From: Pelomonas parva
GTDB taxonomy: Bacteria; Pseudomonadota; Gammaproteobacteria; Burkholderiales; Burkholderiaceae_C
NCBI RefSeq assembly: GCF_043555835.1
Contig: NZ_JBIGHV010000001.1
Location: 884,621-948,620, forward strand
Length of the DNA stretch: 64,000 bases
Reading direction: 5' to 3'
A program made the translations under genes and the position numbers. Positions 10,636 to 19,832 of this stretch are shown piece by piece; the first letter of the stretch is position 1; every line of letters starts with the position of its first letter. The notes beneath the pieces were generated by a model. The model was not told the origin of the DNA. It ran no database searches and worked only from the letters and a program-made list of their open reading frames with translations.

Positions 10636-11571
10636 CTAGAGATCCGCCAGTACCCGCAAATGCACCCCCACGCTGCGCGACAGCGCCCGCAGGTCATAGC
10701 CACCCTCCAGCACCGACACGATGCGGCCCTGGGCGTGGCGCTCGGCCACGTCCTTAAGCTTGAGGGTCAGCCACTCGTAGTCGGCCTCCACCAGGCCCAT
10801 CTGGCCCAGCTCGTCGTCGCGGTGGGCGTCAAAGCCGGCGGAGATGAAGACCATCTGCGGCTTGAAGCGCTCCAGCGCCGGCAGCCACATCGCCTCGACC
10901 ATCTCGCGCATCTCGGGCCCGCGCGTGTAGGCCGGCAGCGGCACGTTGACCATGTTCGTGCCCTTGGGCACCGCGCCGCTGTACGGGTAGAGCGGGTGCT
11001 GGAACAGGCTGACCATCAGCACGCGGTCGTCGCCGGCAATGATGTCCTCGGTGCCGTTGCCATGGTGCACGTCGAAGTCGACGATAGCCACCCGCTGCAG
11101 GCCGCGCACGTCCAGTGCATGTCGCGCCGCGATGGCCACGTTGTTGAAGAAGCAGAAGCCCATGCTCTGGTCGCGCGTGGCGTGGTGACCGGGCGGGCGC
11201 ACGGAGCAGAAGGCGTTATCGGCGCGGCCGTCGATGACCAGGTCAGTCGCCTGCACGGCGGCACCGGCGCCGGCCAGCACGGCCGCCCAGGTGTGGGCGT
11301 TGGCGGAGGTGTCGGGGTCCACGGCGCAGCGCTCGCCCGTCGCGGCGCAGTCGCGCAGCAACCGGCCGATCTCGGCGACATAACCATGGGTGTGAGCGCG
11401 CTCCACGGCGGCCAGGTCCACGGGCCGGGCATCGACATGCTCCAGCGCCTGGGCCACGCCCGAGGCGATCAGCCAGTCGTCGATGGCGGCCAGCCGCTCG
11501 GGGCATTCGGGATGGCCGTCGCCCATTTCGTGGCGGCGGCATTCGGGAGGGTTGAAATACGCGGTAGACAT
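10636..11571 (-). CDS. Histone deacetylase family protein (acetylpolyamine amidohydrolase-like)
   Basis: The 311-residue protein carries the class II deacetylase/AcuC-AphA fold. Motifs in order are GHPECPERL, RPPGHHAT (tandem catalytic His), GFCFFNN, VDFDVHHGNGTE (zinc ligands Asp and His), the SLFQ segment, SAGFDAHRDD (zinc-binding Asp) and EGGYDL. Bacterial members remove acetyl groups from polyamines or small acetylated amines; the substrate is not evident. I start at MSTAYFNP (11571), because the family N-terminus begins there and the upstream codons are poor, although the ribosome site is weak. The gene is divergent from moxR, with 35 bp between starts. Confidence 0.92.
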   Translation of the reverse strand: MSTAYFNPPECRRHEMGDGHPECPERLAAIDDWLIASGVAQALEHVDARPVDLAAVERAHTHGYVAEIGRLLRDCAATGERCAVDPDTSANAHTWAAVLAGAGAAVQATDLVIDGRADNAFCSVRPPGHHATRDQSMGFCFFNNVAIAARHALDVRGLQRVAIVDFDVHHGNGTEDIIAGDDRVLMVSLFQHPLYPYSGAVPKGTNMVNVPLPAYTRGPEMREMVEAMWLPALERFKPQMVFISAGFDAHRDDELGQMGLVEADYEWLTLKLKDVAERHAQGRIVSVLEGGYDLRALSRSVGVHLRVLADL

Positions 11572-11606
11572 GGAATGGCGGTCTGTCTCTTGATATGGTC
11601 CGGCCC

Positions 11607-12542
<936 letters not shown>

Positions 12543-12554
12543 CCCGCCTGGCGC

Positions 12555-13046
12555 TCAGCGCCGGGTCAAGACCACCAGACCCAGCGCGCCAAGCCCTGCA
12601 AACAGCAGCCCGCTCCAGACCTCATACGGCAAGCCCAGCAGCCGGTACGCGGCCGCCTCCGCGCAGTTGGCCGTGATCATGAACACGTCGGGCCACAGCT
12701 CTTCCAGCCCCAGCGCCGTGACGATCTTGTCGGCCAGGCCCATGGCGCAGGTGGCCGTCTGCGACGCCACCTCGTGCTGGAACACGGCCGCCGTCAGCCC
12801 CGCCGCGCACAGCATCAGCACGAGCACCACCGCGCCCTGACGCAGCGCACGCTTGGCATGGACCAGCCAGCCCAGCAGCGCCAACGCGCCGATCAACAGA
12901 AAGATGCCCCGCTGCAACACGCACCATGGGCAAGGCTTGACCCCGAACTGATGCTGGGCCACCAAAGCAACGCCGACGGCGGCAAAGCTCGCCGCAGCCA
13001 TGCCCGCCAGCGCCAGCGCCGGCAACCGCGAAGGGCGCGCGTACAT
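12555..13046 (-). CDS. dsbB: Disulfide bond formation protein B
   Basis: The 163-residue inner-membrane protein has four hydrophobic helices. The first periplasmic redox pair is CPWC (Cys39, Cys42). The second pair is Cys100 and Cys128 in the later loop. DsbB reoxidises DsbA and passes electrons to quinone. Its ATG overlaps the stop of the upstream RidA gene by one base (TGATG), so translation is probably coupled. Confidence 0.95.
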   Translation of the reverse strand: MYARPSRLPALALAGMAAASFAAVGVALVAQHQFGVKPCPWCVLQRGIFLLIGALALLGWLVHAKRALRQGAVVLVLMLCAAGLTAAVFQHEVASQTATCAMGLADKIVTALGLEELWPDVFMITANCAEAAAYRLLGLPYEVWSGLLFAGLGALGLVVLTRR

Positions 13047-13513
13047 CAGCCCTGCACTTCCGCGATCAGCTCGATCTCGACGCAGGCGCCGAGCGGCACC
13101 TGCGCCACGCCGAAGGCGCTGCGCGCATGCTTGCCGGCATCACCCAGCACGGCGGCCAGCAGGTCGGAGCAGCCGTTGGTGACGAGGTGCTGCTCGGTGT
13201 AGTCCGGCGTGCTGTTGACCAGGCTCATGACCTTGACGATGCGCACCACCTTGCCGAGGTCGCCCGTGGCGGCCTGCAACGTGCCGAGCAGGTCGATGGC
13301 GACCGCGCGCGCGGCGGCCTGGCCGGTGGCGGTGTCCGTGTCGCGGCCGAGCTGGCCGACCCAGACCTTGCCGTCCTTCTTGGCGATGTGGCCGGACAGG
13401 AACACCAGGTTGCCGGTGCGCATGAAGGGCAGGTAGGCAGCGGCCGGCGTGGCGACGGGGGGCAGCGTGATGCCCAGTTCGGCCAGCTTGGCCTGGATGG
13501 CAGAGGAGCTCAT
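13046..13513 (-). CDS. RidA family protein (YjgF/YER057c/UK114)
   Basis: The 155-residue protein carries the RidA fold: FMRTGNLVFLSGHIAKKDGK, TATGQAAARAVAIDLLGTL, VVRIVKVMSLVNSTPDYTEQHLVTNGCSDLL and the C-terminal HARSAFGVAQVPLGACVEIELIAEV. The Arg of the HARSAFGV segment is where the catalytic Arg sits in imine deaminases. RidA enzymes hydrolyse reactive enamines and imines; this longer variant resembles the YjgH/Rid sub-groups, whose substrates are less certain. Start chosen at MSSSAIQ, where similarity begins. It is divergent from comEC and overlaps dsbB by one base. Confidence 0.9.
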   Translation of the reverse strand: MSSSAIQAKLAELGITLPPVATPAAAYLPFMRTGNLVFLSGHIAKKDGKVWVGQLGRDTDTATGQAAARAVAIDLLGTLQAATGDLGKVVRIVKVMSLVNSTPDYTEQHLVTNGCSDLLAAVLGDAGKHARSAFGVAQVPLGACVEIELIAEVQG

Positions 13514-13593
13514 GGGGAAAAGCGCCGTGGCGCAGGGCGAAAACGGCGGCATGCTACACCCCGCTCCCAACCCAGAGGAGCATCGGAGGGGCA

Positions 13594-15981
13594 TTGGCAA
13601 AGCGGCCTTGGGGTGTGCGCGAGCTGGTGGTGACAGGCCTTGCCTGGCTCACGGGCCTGGCGCTGCTGCACCGCTGCGAGCGGCTGCCAAATGCTGCCGA
13701 GTACGCCGCGTTGGCCGTCGCCTTCGCGCTGCTGTTCGCCTTGCGCCGCCGGCACTGGCTGGCGCTCGCCGGCTGCGTCGCCGTGCTGGCCTTCAGCCAG
13801 GCCGCGCTGCGCGCCGAGTGGCGCATGACGCCCGAGCTGCATCCCGCCTGGGAGGGGCGCGACCTGACGCTGACCGGCCGCGTCGACTCTCTGCCCATCG
13901 CCGTCACCGGCCAGGGCGGCATGCCCGGCTGGCGCTTCGAGTTCGCCGTCGACGCGGTGGGCCCGACGGGCACCGCGCTGCCGCCCGAGGTGCCGCGCCG
14001 GCTGATGCTGCTCAGCTACGACGGCCCGCCCATTACCGCTGGTGAGCACTGGCGCTTCACCGCGCGGCTCAAGCGCGCCCATGGCCTGGCCAACCCCGGC
14101 GGCTTCGACGCCGAGCTGTGGCTGTTCGAGCAAGGCCTGCGCGCCACCGGCGTGGTGCGCTCGGCCGAGCGCCTGCAGCCGGCGCCGTGGTGGGAAATCG
14201 ACGTTGCCCGTCAGCGGCTGCGCGCATCCATCCAGCAACGCGTGGCCGGCCCCGGCATGGCCGGCGTGGTGGCCGCGCTGAGCCTGGGCGATCAGAACGC
14301 CATCGCCCACGCCGACTGGGCGCTGCTGCGCGACACCGGGGTGGCGCACGCCTTCAGCATCAGCGGCCTGCACGTGACGATGTTCGCCTGGCTGGCCACG
14401 GCCTTGGCCGGCGCGCTGTGGCGGCGCAGCGGGCGGCTCTGCCTTTCCCTGCCCGCGCCCACGGCCGCGCGCTGGCTGGGCGTGCTGGCCGCGCTGGGCT
14501 ATGCGCTGTTCTCTGGCTGGGGCGTGCCGGCGCAGCGCACGGTGGTGATGCTGGCCGCTGTCGCCGGGCTGCGCAGCCTGGGTGTGCGCTGGCCCTGGCC
14601 GCTGGTGTTGCTGATGGCGGCCGTCGTCGTCACGGCGGTGGACCCATGGGCGGTGATGCAGCCGGGCTTCTGGCTGTCCTTCGGCGCCGTGGGCCTGCTG
14701 ATGGCCGCAGGCGACGGGCAGGCGCAAGGCTGGCGCGCGCGGTTGAAGGCGGCCGTCCACACCCAGGCCATCGCGACGGTGGGCCTCGCGCCGCTGAGCC
14801 TGATCTGCTTCGCGCAGCTGTCCGTCGTCGGTCTGCTGGCCAACCTGGTGGCCATTCCCGCCATCAGCTTTCTCATCACGCCGCTGGCGCTGCTGGGTGG
14901 CCTGGCACCGCCGCTGTGGACATTGGCCGCCTGGCTGACGCAGGCGCTGATGGCCTGGCTCAAGCTGCTGACGGCGCTGCCGGGCGCCGTCTTCTGGCTG
15001 CCCGCCGCGCCGGTGTGGGCGCAGCTGCTCGCTCTGCTGGGTGCGGCCTTGATCGTCATGCGCCTGCCCTGGCGGCTGCGGCTGGCGGGTCTGGCGATGA
15101 TGCTGCCGCTGCTGTGGCCGGCCGTGCCGCGCCCGCCGCCCGGCGAGTTCGAGCTGCTGGCGCCGGACATCGGCCAGGGCAACGCGGTGCTGGTGCGCAC
15201 GGCGGGCCATGTGCTGCTGTTCGACACCGGCCCGGCCTATGCGCCCGGCGCCGATGCCGGCGAGCGCGTGCTGCTGCCGCTGCTGCGCTCGCTGGGGCAC
15301 CGGCGGCTGGACATGCTGGTGCTCAGCCACCGCGACACCGACCACGTGGGTGGCGCGGCGTCGCTGATGCAGGCGCTGCCGGTCAGCGAACTGCGCAGTT
15401 CACTGGAGCCCGGCCACCCGTTGCTGCGCGCCGGGCCGGCCGAGGTGCGCTGCGAGGCCGGCCAGGGCTGGACGTGGGACGGCGTGCGCTTCGACATGCT
15501 GCACCCGCTGGCGGCTCATTTCGACGCGGAGCTGAAGTCCAACGACCTGTCCTGCGTGCTGCGCATCACGTCGGCGTCGGGGCGGCGGGCGCTGCTGGCG
15601 GGCGACCTGGAGGCGGAGCAGGAACGACAGCTCGTGAAGCGTGAGCCTGACCTGCGCGCCGACGTGCTACTGGTGCCGCACCATGGCAGCAAGACCTCCT
15701 CCAGCGCCGAGTTGCTGGCGGCCGTGCAGCCGGCGGTGGGCCTCGTGCAGGCCGGCTACCGCAGCCGCTTCGGCCACCCTGCCCCGCCGGTCCTGGCGCG
15801 CTACCAGGCGGCCAGCATCGCGGTCGTCGCCAGCCCGGCCTGCGGCGCCTGGCGCTGGCACAGCGACGGCAAGGCGGCGACCTGCGAGCGCGAGCTGAGG
15901 CGGCGCTACTGGCATGACCGCGTGCCACCTAGCGTGCCCATCGAGCTGACCGGCCCCTGGCCTGAGGATGCTGAGCCGTGA
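13594..15981 (+). CDS. comEC: DNA internalization-related competence protein ComEC/Rec2
   Basis: The 795-residue polytopic membrane protein forms the inner-membrane channel for single-stranded DNA in natural transformation. It has an N-terminal DUF4131-like part, then the competence domain (roughly residues 215-500), including LSLGDQNAI and HAFSISGLHVTMFA. A C-terminal metallo-beta-lactamase-like domain (from about residue 520) has DIGQGNAVLVRT, the metal motif SHRDTDHVGG and LLVPHHGS. The start is a TTG at 13594 behind CGGAGGGG, the only good ribosome site before the conserved region. The length is complete for the family. Other com genes are not in this window. Confidence 0.93.
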   Translation: MAKRPWGVRELVVTGLAWLTGLALLHRCERLPNAAEYAALAVAFALLFALRRRHWLALAGCVAVLAFSQAALRAEWRMTPELHPAWEGRDLTLTGRVDSLPIAVTGQGGMPGWRFEFAVDAVGPTGTALPPEVPRRLMLLSYDGPPITAGEHWRFTARLKRAHGLANPGGFDAELWLFEQGLRATGVVRSAERLQPAPWWEIDVARQRLRASIQQRVAGPGMAGVVAALSLGDQNAIAHADWALLRDTGVAHAFSISGLHVTMFAWLATALAGALWRRSGRLCLSLPAPTAARWLGVLAALGYALFSGWGVPAQRTVVMLAAVAGLRSLGVRWPWPLVLLMAAVVVTAVDPWAVMQPGFWLSFGAVGLLMAAGDGQAQGWRARLKAAVHTQAIATVGLAPLSLICFAQLSVVGLLANLVAIPAISFLITPLALLGGLAPPLWTLAAWLTQALMAWLKLLTALPGAVFWLPAAPVWAQLLALLGAALIVMRLPWRLRLAGLAMMLPLLWPAVPRPPPGEFELLAPDIGQGNAVLVRTAGHVLLFDTGPAYAPGADAGERVLLPLLRSLGHRRLDMLVLSHRDTDHVGGAASLMQALPVSELRSSLEPGHPLLRAGPAEVRCEAGQGWTWDGVRFDMLHPLAAHFDAELKSNDLSCVLRITSASGRRALLAGDLEAEQERQLVKREPDLRADVLLVPHHGSKTSSSAELLAAVQPAVGLVQAGYRSRFGHPAPPVLARYQAASIAVVASPACGAWRWHSDGKAATCERELRRRYWHDRVPPSVPIELTGPWPEDAEP

Positions 15982-16039
15982 CCCAACGGGCTACGCTGCG
16001 GCACTTCCAGGCAGCATTGAGCTTCGAGATACAAAAACC

Positions 16040-16585
16040 ATGCGCATCAAAGCGATTCACGTGGGAGCGGCCGTGGCGCTGTTGCCCTTCATTCTGTTGG
16101 CGCCCATGTTCGGGCTGGGCTGGGAGCTGCGGCCGGTGATGCTGCCCGTGTTGCTGACCTCCGCATTCATGTCGCTGTTCCTGACCATGGGCTGGATATC
16201 GACAAAGGCATGGCGCCGGCCGGTCAAGCTGATGGCGATGTTGGCGATGTTGCTGGTGTCGGTTTCCTGCGCGTTGTCCGCCTTGGTTTTGGTGGTCGGG
16301 TCGTTAATGCAAGCGACGACGGCGTCGCTGCCACTTGGCGACGGCTGCCGCGTCGATGCAGATCGGGTCGGCGGTTTGGGTGACTACCTGATCGTCGTGT
16401 CGCGTGTCTGCCCGAGAGCGGGCCTGTGGCAGCGCTCAACTCGGCTGCTTTCCGACGAGGAAGCGGGCGTGAAGGCGCTTCGATCGACGCCGGCAGCGCC
16501 GGACGGCGCCGCGCAGGTCGCCGTCACGTTGAGCCGTTATGGCAAGCCCGACGCAGAGACCGTGCTGCGCCTGCCTGCGCGTTGA
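16040..16585 (+). CDS. Hypothetical membrane protein
   Basis: A 181-residue protein I do not recognise. It has three hydrophobic segments in the first half (about residues 8-25, 34-52 and 65-90) and a soluble C-terminal half with two Cys (DGCRVDAD and SRVCPRAGL) that could form a disulfide outside the membrane. The ATG at 16040 (MRIKAIHVG) begins just before the first helix; the frame opens slightly earlier inside comEC. It ends 6 bp from the transglycosylase gene, tail to tail. Confidence 0.6.
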   Translation: MRIKAIHVGAAVALLPFILLAPMFGLGWELRPVMLPVLLTSAFMSLFLTMGWISTKAWRRPVKLMAMLAMLLVSVSCALSALVLVVGSLMQATTASLPLGDGCRVDADRVGGLGDYLIVVSRVCPRAGLWQRSTRLLSDEEAGVKALRSTPAAPDGAAQVAVTLSRYGKPDAETVLRLPAR

Positions 16586-16591
16586 TGCACG

Positions 16592-17653
16592 TCAACGCGA
16601 CGCCAGCCGCTTCGCCTTGACCGCCTGCCCCAGCTCGATGACCGCCAGCGCGTAATAGGCCGACCAGTTGTAGCGCGTCACGACCCAGAAGTTCTGCGTG
16701 CCCAGCAGCACGGTCGTGGGCTTCTTCGGGCCGTTCTGCAGCTCGATGACGGCCATCGCGCCGACGTGGTCGCGAGCGGCTTCGGATGGTTCCGCGCCGG
16801 CTTCCAGCAACTCGGCCGCCGTGAAGGTCGGCTTGATGTCGGGCGCCAGCAGCCGGCGGCGCGTGATCGGGTCGGCCGGCAGGCGCACGCTGTAGTGCGT
16901 GGCCTCGCCGGGCTTCCAGCCGTACTCGCTCAGGTAGTGCGCCACGCTGCCGATGGCGTCCACGGGGCTGGCGATCAGGTCGATGCGGCCGTCACCGTCG
17001 AAGTCCACCGCGTGCCGGCGCCAGCTGCCGGGCATGAACTGCGGCCAGCCGAGTGCGCCTGCGTAGCTGCCGCGCACGTCGGCGGCGTCCAGACCGTTCT
17101 CGCGGCAAAGCTTCAGGAATTCGACCAGTTCGCTGCGAAAGAACGCCTGGCGTTCGGCGGCACGCGGGTGTTCGGCGGGGAAATCGAAGGCCAGCGTGGC
17201 CAGCGCGTCCAGCACCTTGAAGCCGCCGGTGATGCGGCCGTAGAAGGTCTCCACGCCGACGATGCCGACGATGACCTCGGCCGGCACGCCGTACCGGCTT
17301 TCGGCCCGCAACAGCGCGGCCTCGTGCTCGGCCCAGAAGGCCAGGGCGGCGTCAATGCGCTTGGGTTCGATGAAGCGGTCGCGGTAGGCCGCCCAGTCCT
17401 TGGCGGTGCCTTTCGCCGCGGGCAGGATGAGCTGCTTCACGCGCGGCAGGTCCAGCGCCCGGCCGAGCTGCTCGCGCAGCGCGGCCGCGTCCCAGTTCTG
17501 CGCGGCGGCCAGCTCGTCGGCGAAGGCGATGACGGCGGGGTGGGCGCCAAAGGGCTGGGGCGCAGGTACCCGCTTGGGCTTGCCGTGAGCGGCGAGGTTG
17601 ACAGCCAGCAGCAGGCCGGCGCAGAGCGTGGGAAGAAGGCGATGGCGTTTCAC
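16592..17653 (-). CDS. Lytic murein transglycosylase (MltB/SltB family, GH103)
   Basis: The 353-residue protein cleaves peptidoglycan glycan strands to 1,6-anhydro products in the periplasm. A signal peptide occupies residues 1-23. The catalytic Glu is in IVGIVGVETFYGRITGGFKVLDAL. Other family landmarks are GSYAGALGWPQFMPGSWRRHAVDFDGDG (a membrane-proximal SLT-like segment) and WVVTRYNWSAYYALAVIELG. I chose the GTG at 17653 because the signal peptide starts there; there is no obvious ribosome site, so an upstream start is possible. It is last in a same-strand run after two ankyrin genes. Confidence 0.9.
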   Translation of the reverse strand: MKRHRLLPTLCAGLLLAVNLAAHGKPKRVPAPQPFGAHPAVIAFADELAAAQNWDAAALREQLGRALDLPRVKQLILPAAKGTAKDWAAYRDRFIEPKRIDAALAFWAEHEAALLRAESRYGVPAEVIVGIVGVETFYGRITGGFKVLDALATLAFDFPAEHPRAAERQAFFRSELVEFLKLCRENGLDAADVRGSYAGALGWPQFMPGSWRRHAVDFDGDGRIDLIASPVDAIGSVAHYLSEYGWKPGEATHYSVRLPADPITRRRLLAPDIKPTFTAAELLEAGAEPSEAARDHVGAMAVIELQNGPKKPTTVLLGTQNFWVVTRYNWSAYYALAVIELGQAVKAKRLASR

Positions 17654-17687
17654 GGCGGCAGCATACGGGGCGCCTGCGACCGCTCCC

Positions 17688-18755
17688 TCAGCGAATCTTG
17701 AACTGGAACTCCTGCTCGAAGAGATGCTCACCGTCGCACTCATAGCCAGCCAAAGCCTGCAGGACCAAGCTGCGGAAGTAGTCGGCCACCTCGTCCCGCT
17801 TGCGGCCCGAGATCGACAGCACGTCGATGTCGGCCACTTCCACCACGCCGGCGCGCGTCGCGGCGACCGCCTTCAGCAGCACGTCACCCGACCAGTAGAT
17901 GGTGTTCGGCAGCTTCGGCTTGGGCAGCTTCGCGCAGTGCAGCTCATGGAACTGCAGCAGCGGCGGGAGCGGCGCCAGGCTGCTGTCGCCGTCGTCAGCG
18001 ATGAATCTCATGCCTTGGGGCGGCTTGGCGGGAATGCTCTTGACGGATTTCAGCGCGGTGCGGTTGAACTCACCCTGCTGCGCAACGGCATGGCCGACCA
18101 GCGTCTGCATCAGCGCGCCCTCCACCAGCGCCTGGCGCAGCTCGGGCGATGTGTTGGGGCAGCGGGCCAGCCAGGCGCGCTTGCCGGCGTCCGGCACGGC
18201 CTCGGCGCCCGCCGCCTCCAGCGACCGGATGATGGCGCCGATGGCGGCCCCCTTGGTCTTCAGCAGGTGGCCCATGCGGAGCAGATAGGGCGGCAGCAGT
18301 GCATAGCGTTCACGGGTGAGGGCGCCGGGCTGGCAGGCGGCCAGCGTCAGGCTCGGCGCGAAGCTGGCCACCATCCAGGCGGTTTCACCGCGCTTGTCGG
18401 GCACGTTGATCGCCAGCTTCACGCTGGGGTCGGCTAGCAGCGCGTCGACGACGAGGGCGTAGCCGCCGCTGGCGGCCAGCATCAGCGGCGTGCGGCCATG
18501 GACGTCCCGCTCGGTGAGCGACAGATGGCCTTCGGCGCTGCGTATCAGCGCGGTGATCTGCTCCGCGGCGGCGCGCTCGACGTCCTCGGGCGTCCGGCCC
18601 GAGTCGCGGACTGCCAGGACCTGGCGAATCTGCACCCCCAGCTTGTCGATCACCTGCCGTGGCGTGCGCTGCGAGTCGGCATGGGCGGGTTGAACACAGA
18701 GCAGGAGTACGGCCAGCAGCACGCTGGCGCGGTTCAATCGGGAGCTTGGTGTCAT
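17688..18755 (-). CDS. Exported ankyrin-repeat protein with TonB-C-like domain (copy A)
   Basis: The 355-residue protein has a Sec signal peptide (residues 1-26, ending AHA) and ankyrin repeats around residues 65-130, for example DVHGRTPLMLAASGGYALVVDALLADP and NVPDKRGETAWMVASF. A long middle section follows. The C-terminal part (about residues 270-355) resembles the TonB carboxyl domain: ATRAGVVEVADIDVLS, then QALAGYECDGEHLFEQEFQFKI. It is a tandem paralogue of the next gene upstream, with the same architecture throughout. It probably acts in the periplasm through protein contacts; no specific function is known to me. Confidence 0.8.
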   Translation of the reverse strand: MTPSSRLNRASVLLAVLLLCVQPAHADSQRTPRQVIDKLGVQIRQVLAVRDSGRTPEDVERAAAEQITALIRSAEGHLSLTERDVHGRTPLMLAASGGYALVVDALLADPSVKLAINVPDKRGETAWMVASFAPSLTLAACQPGALTRERYALLPPYLLRMGHLLKTKGAAIGAIIRSLEAAGAEAVPDAGKRAWLARCPNTSPELRQALVEGALMQTLVGHAVAQQGEFNRTALKSVKSIPAKPPQGMRFIADDGDSSLAPLPPLLQFHELHCAKLPKPKLPNTIYWSGDVLLKAVAATRAGVVEVADIDVLSISGRKRDEVADYFRSLVLQALAGYECDGEHLFEQEFQFKIR

Positions 18756-18784
18756 GGGGCGTGTGGGCGGAACAAGCGATGGCG

Positions 18785-19810
18785 TCAATCGACCTTGAAC
18801 TCGAACTCCTGCTCGAAGACCCGGTCGCCTTCGCACTGGTAGCCGGCCAGCGTACGGATCAGGATGTTGCGGAAGTGGTTGACGACGGCGGGGGGCGGAT
18901 CGCCGTCGGACAGCGTCGTGAAGTCGACGGTCTCCACCACGCCCGCACGCGTTGCGACCAGGGTCTTGAAGCGGATGCTGCCCTGCCAGTTGAGCCCGCC
19001 GAGGAGCGCGGGTCGCGGTTTCTGCGGGCAGTTCAGGTCCCTGACCTGCGCTGACTCGCGCACCGAGGAGATGAAGCGCATGTCCTGCGGGGGCCTCTGC
19101 GGGATGGTGGTCAGGCCCACCCGGTAGGCCTTGTTGAAGCCCAGCTGGCGGTCGAGCGCGTCGTTGACGAGGGTGGTCAGCAAATCCCCACGCGCGATGG
19201 CGCGGCGCAGTTCGGGTGTCGTGTTGGGGCAGCGCACGAACCACGCCTTGCGGGCCGCATCGGGGTCGGCTTCGGCGCCGGCATCTTCCAATGCCTGGAC
19301 GATGCCGGCGACGACCGACTTCCTGGCCGTCATCAGCACTGACATGCGCTGCAGGTAAGGGGTCAACAGGGGTTGGCGTTCCAGCGTGAGGGCACCGGGC
19401 TGGCAGGCAACCAGCGTCATCGCGGGCGCGAAGTTGGCCACCATCCAGGCGGTTTCGCCGGCCTTGTCGCGGGCGTTGATGCGTGCCTTGACGATGGGGT
19501 CGGCCAGCAGCGCCCTGACCACCAGCGGATAGGCGCCGCTGACGGCCAGCAGCAGCGGCGTGCGGCCTTGCGCGTCTGCGTCGAACAAGCTGTCGTCGCC
19601 CGGCGAGCGCTGGGCCAGCGCGGTGATCTGCTGCGCGACAGCGCGCTCCGCGTCCTCGGGGGTCCTGCCGGGCTTGGGGGCCTCCAGGATCTGGCGAATC
19701 TCCACGCCCAGGCCGTCGATCAGCTGCCGCGGTGTGCGGGCGGGCTCGGCGTTAGCGCTGGCAAGCGCAGAAAGCAGGAGCAGCAGGGCGGCGGGCAGGC
19801 GTGGCGGCAT
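18785..19810 (-). CDS. Exported ankyrin-repeat protein with TonB-C-like domain (copy B)
   Basis: The 341-residue paralogue of the downstream gene has a signal peptide (residues 1-21, ending ANA), ankyrin repeats (DAQGRTPLLLAVSGAYPLVVRALLADP, then NARDKAGETAWMVANF) and the same TonB-C-like ending (ATRAGVVETVDFTTLS and RTLAGYQCEGDRVFEQEFEFKV). Conserved Cys positions (ACQPGALT, RCPNTTPE) are shared with copy A, so the pair arose by tandem duplication and has diverged. It sits 22 bp below the TgpA-like gene and 29 bp above copy A, so the three are probably one transcript. Confidence 0.8.
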   Translation of the reverse strand: MPPRLPAALLLLLSALASANAEPARTPRQLIDGLGVEIRQILEAPKPGRTPEDAERAVAQQITALAQRSPGDDSLFDADAQGRTPLLLAVSGAYPLVVRALLADPIVKARINARDKAGETAWMVANFAPAMTLVACQPGALTLERQPLLTPYLQRMSVLMTARKSVVAGIVQALEDAGAEADPDAARKAWFVRCPNTTPELRRAIARGDLLTTLVNDALDRQLGFNKAYRVGLTTIPQRPPQDMRFISSVRESAQVRDLNCPQKPRPALLGGLNWQGSIRFKTLVATRAGVVETVDFTTLSDGDPPPAVVNHFRNILIRTLAGYQCEGDRVFEQEFEFKVD

Positions 19811-19832
19811 GGGGCCGGAGTGTCTCCCGACC

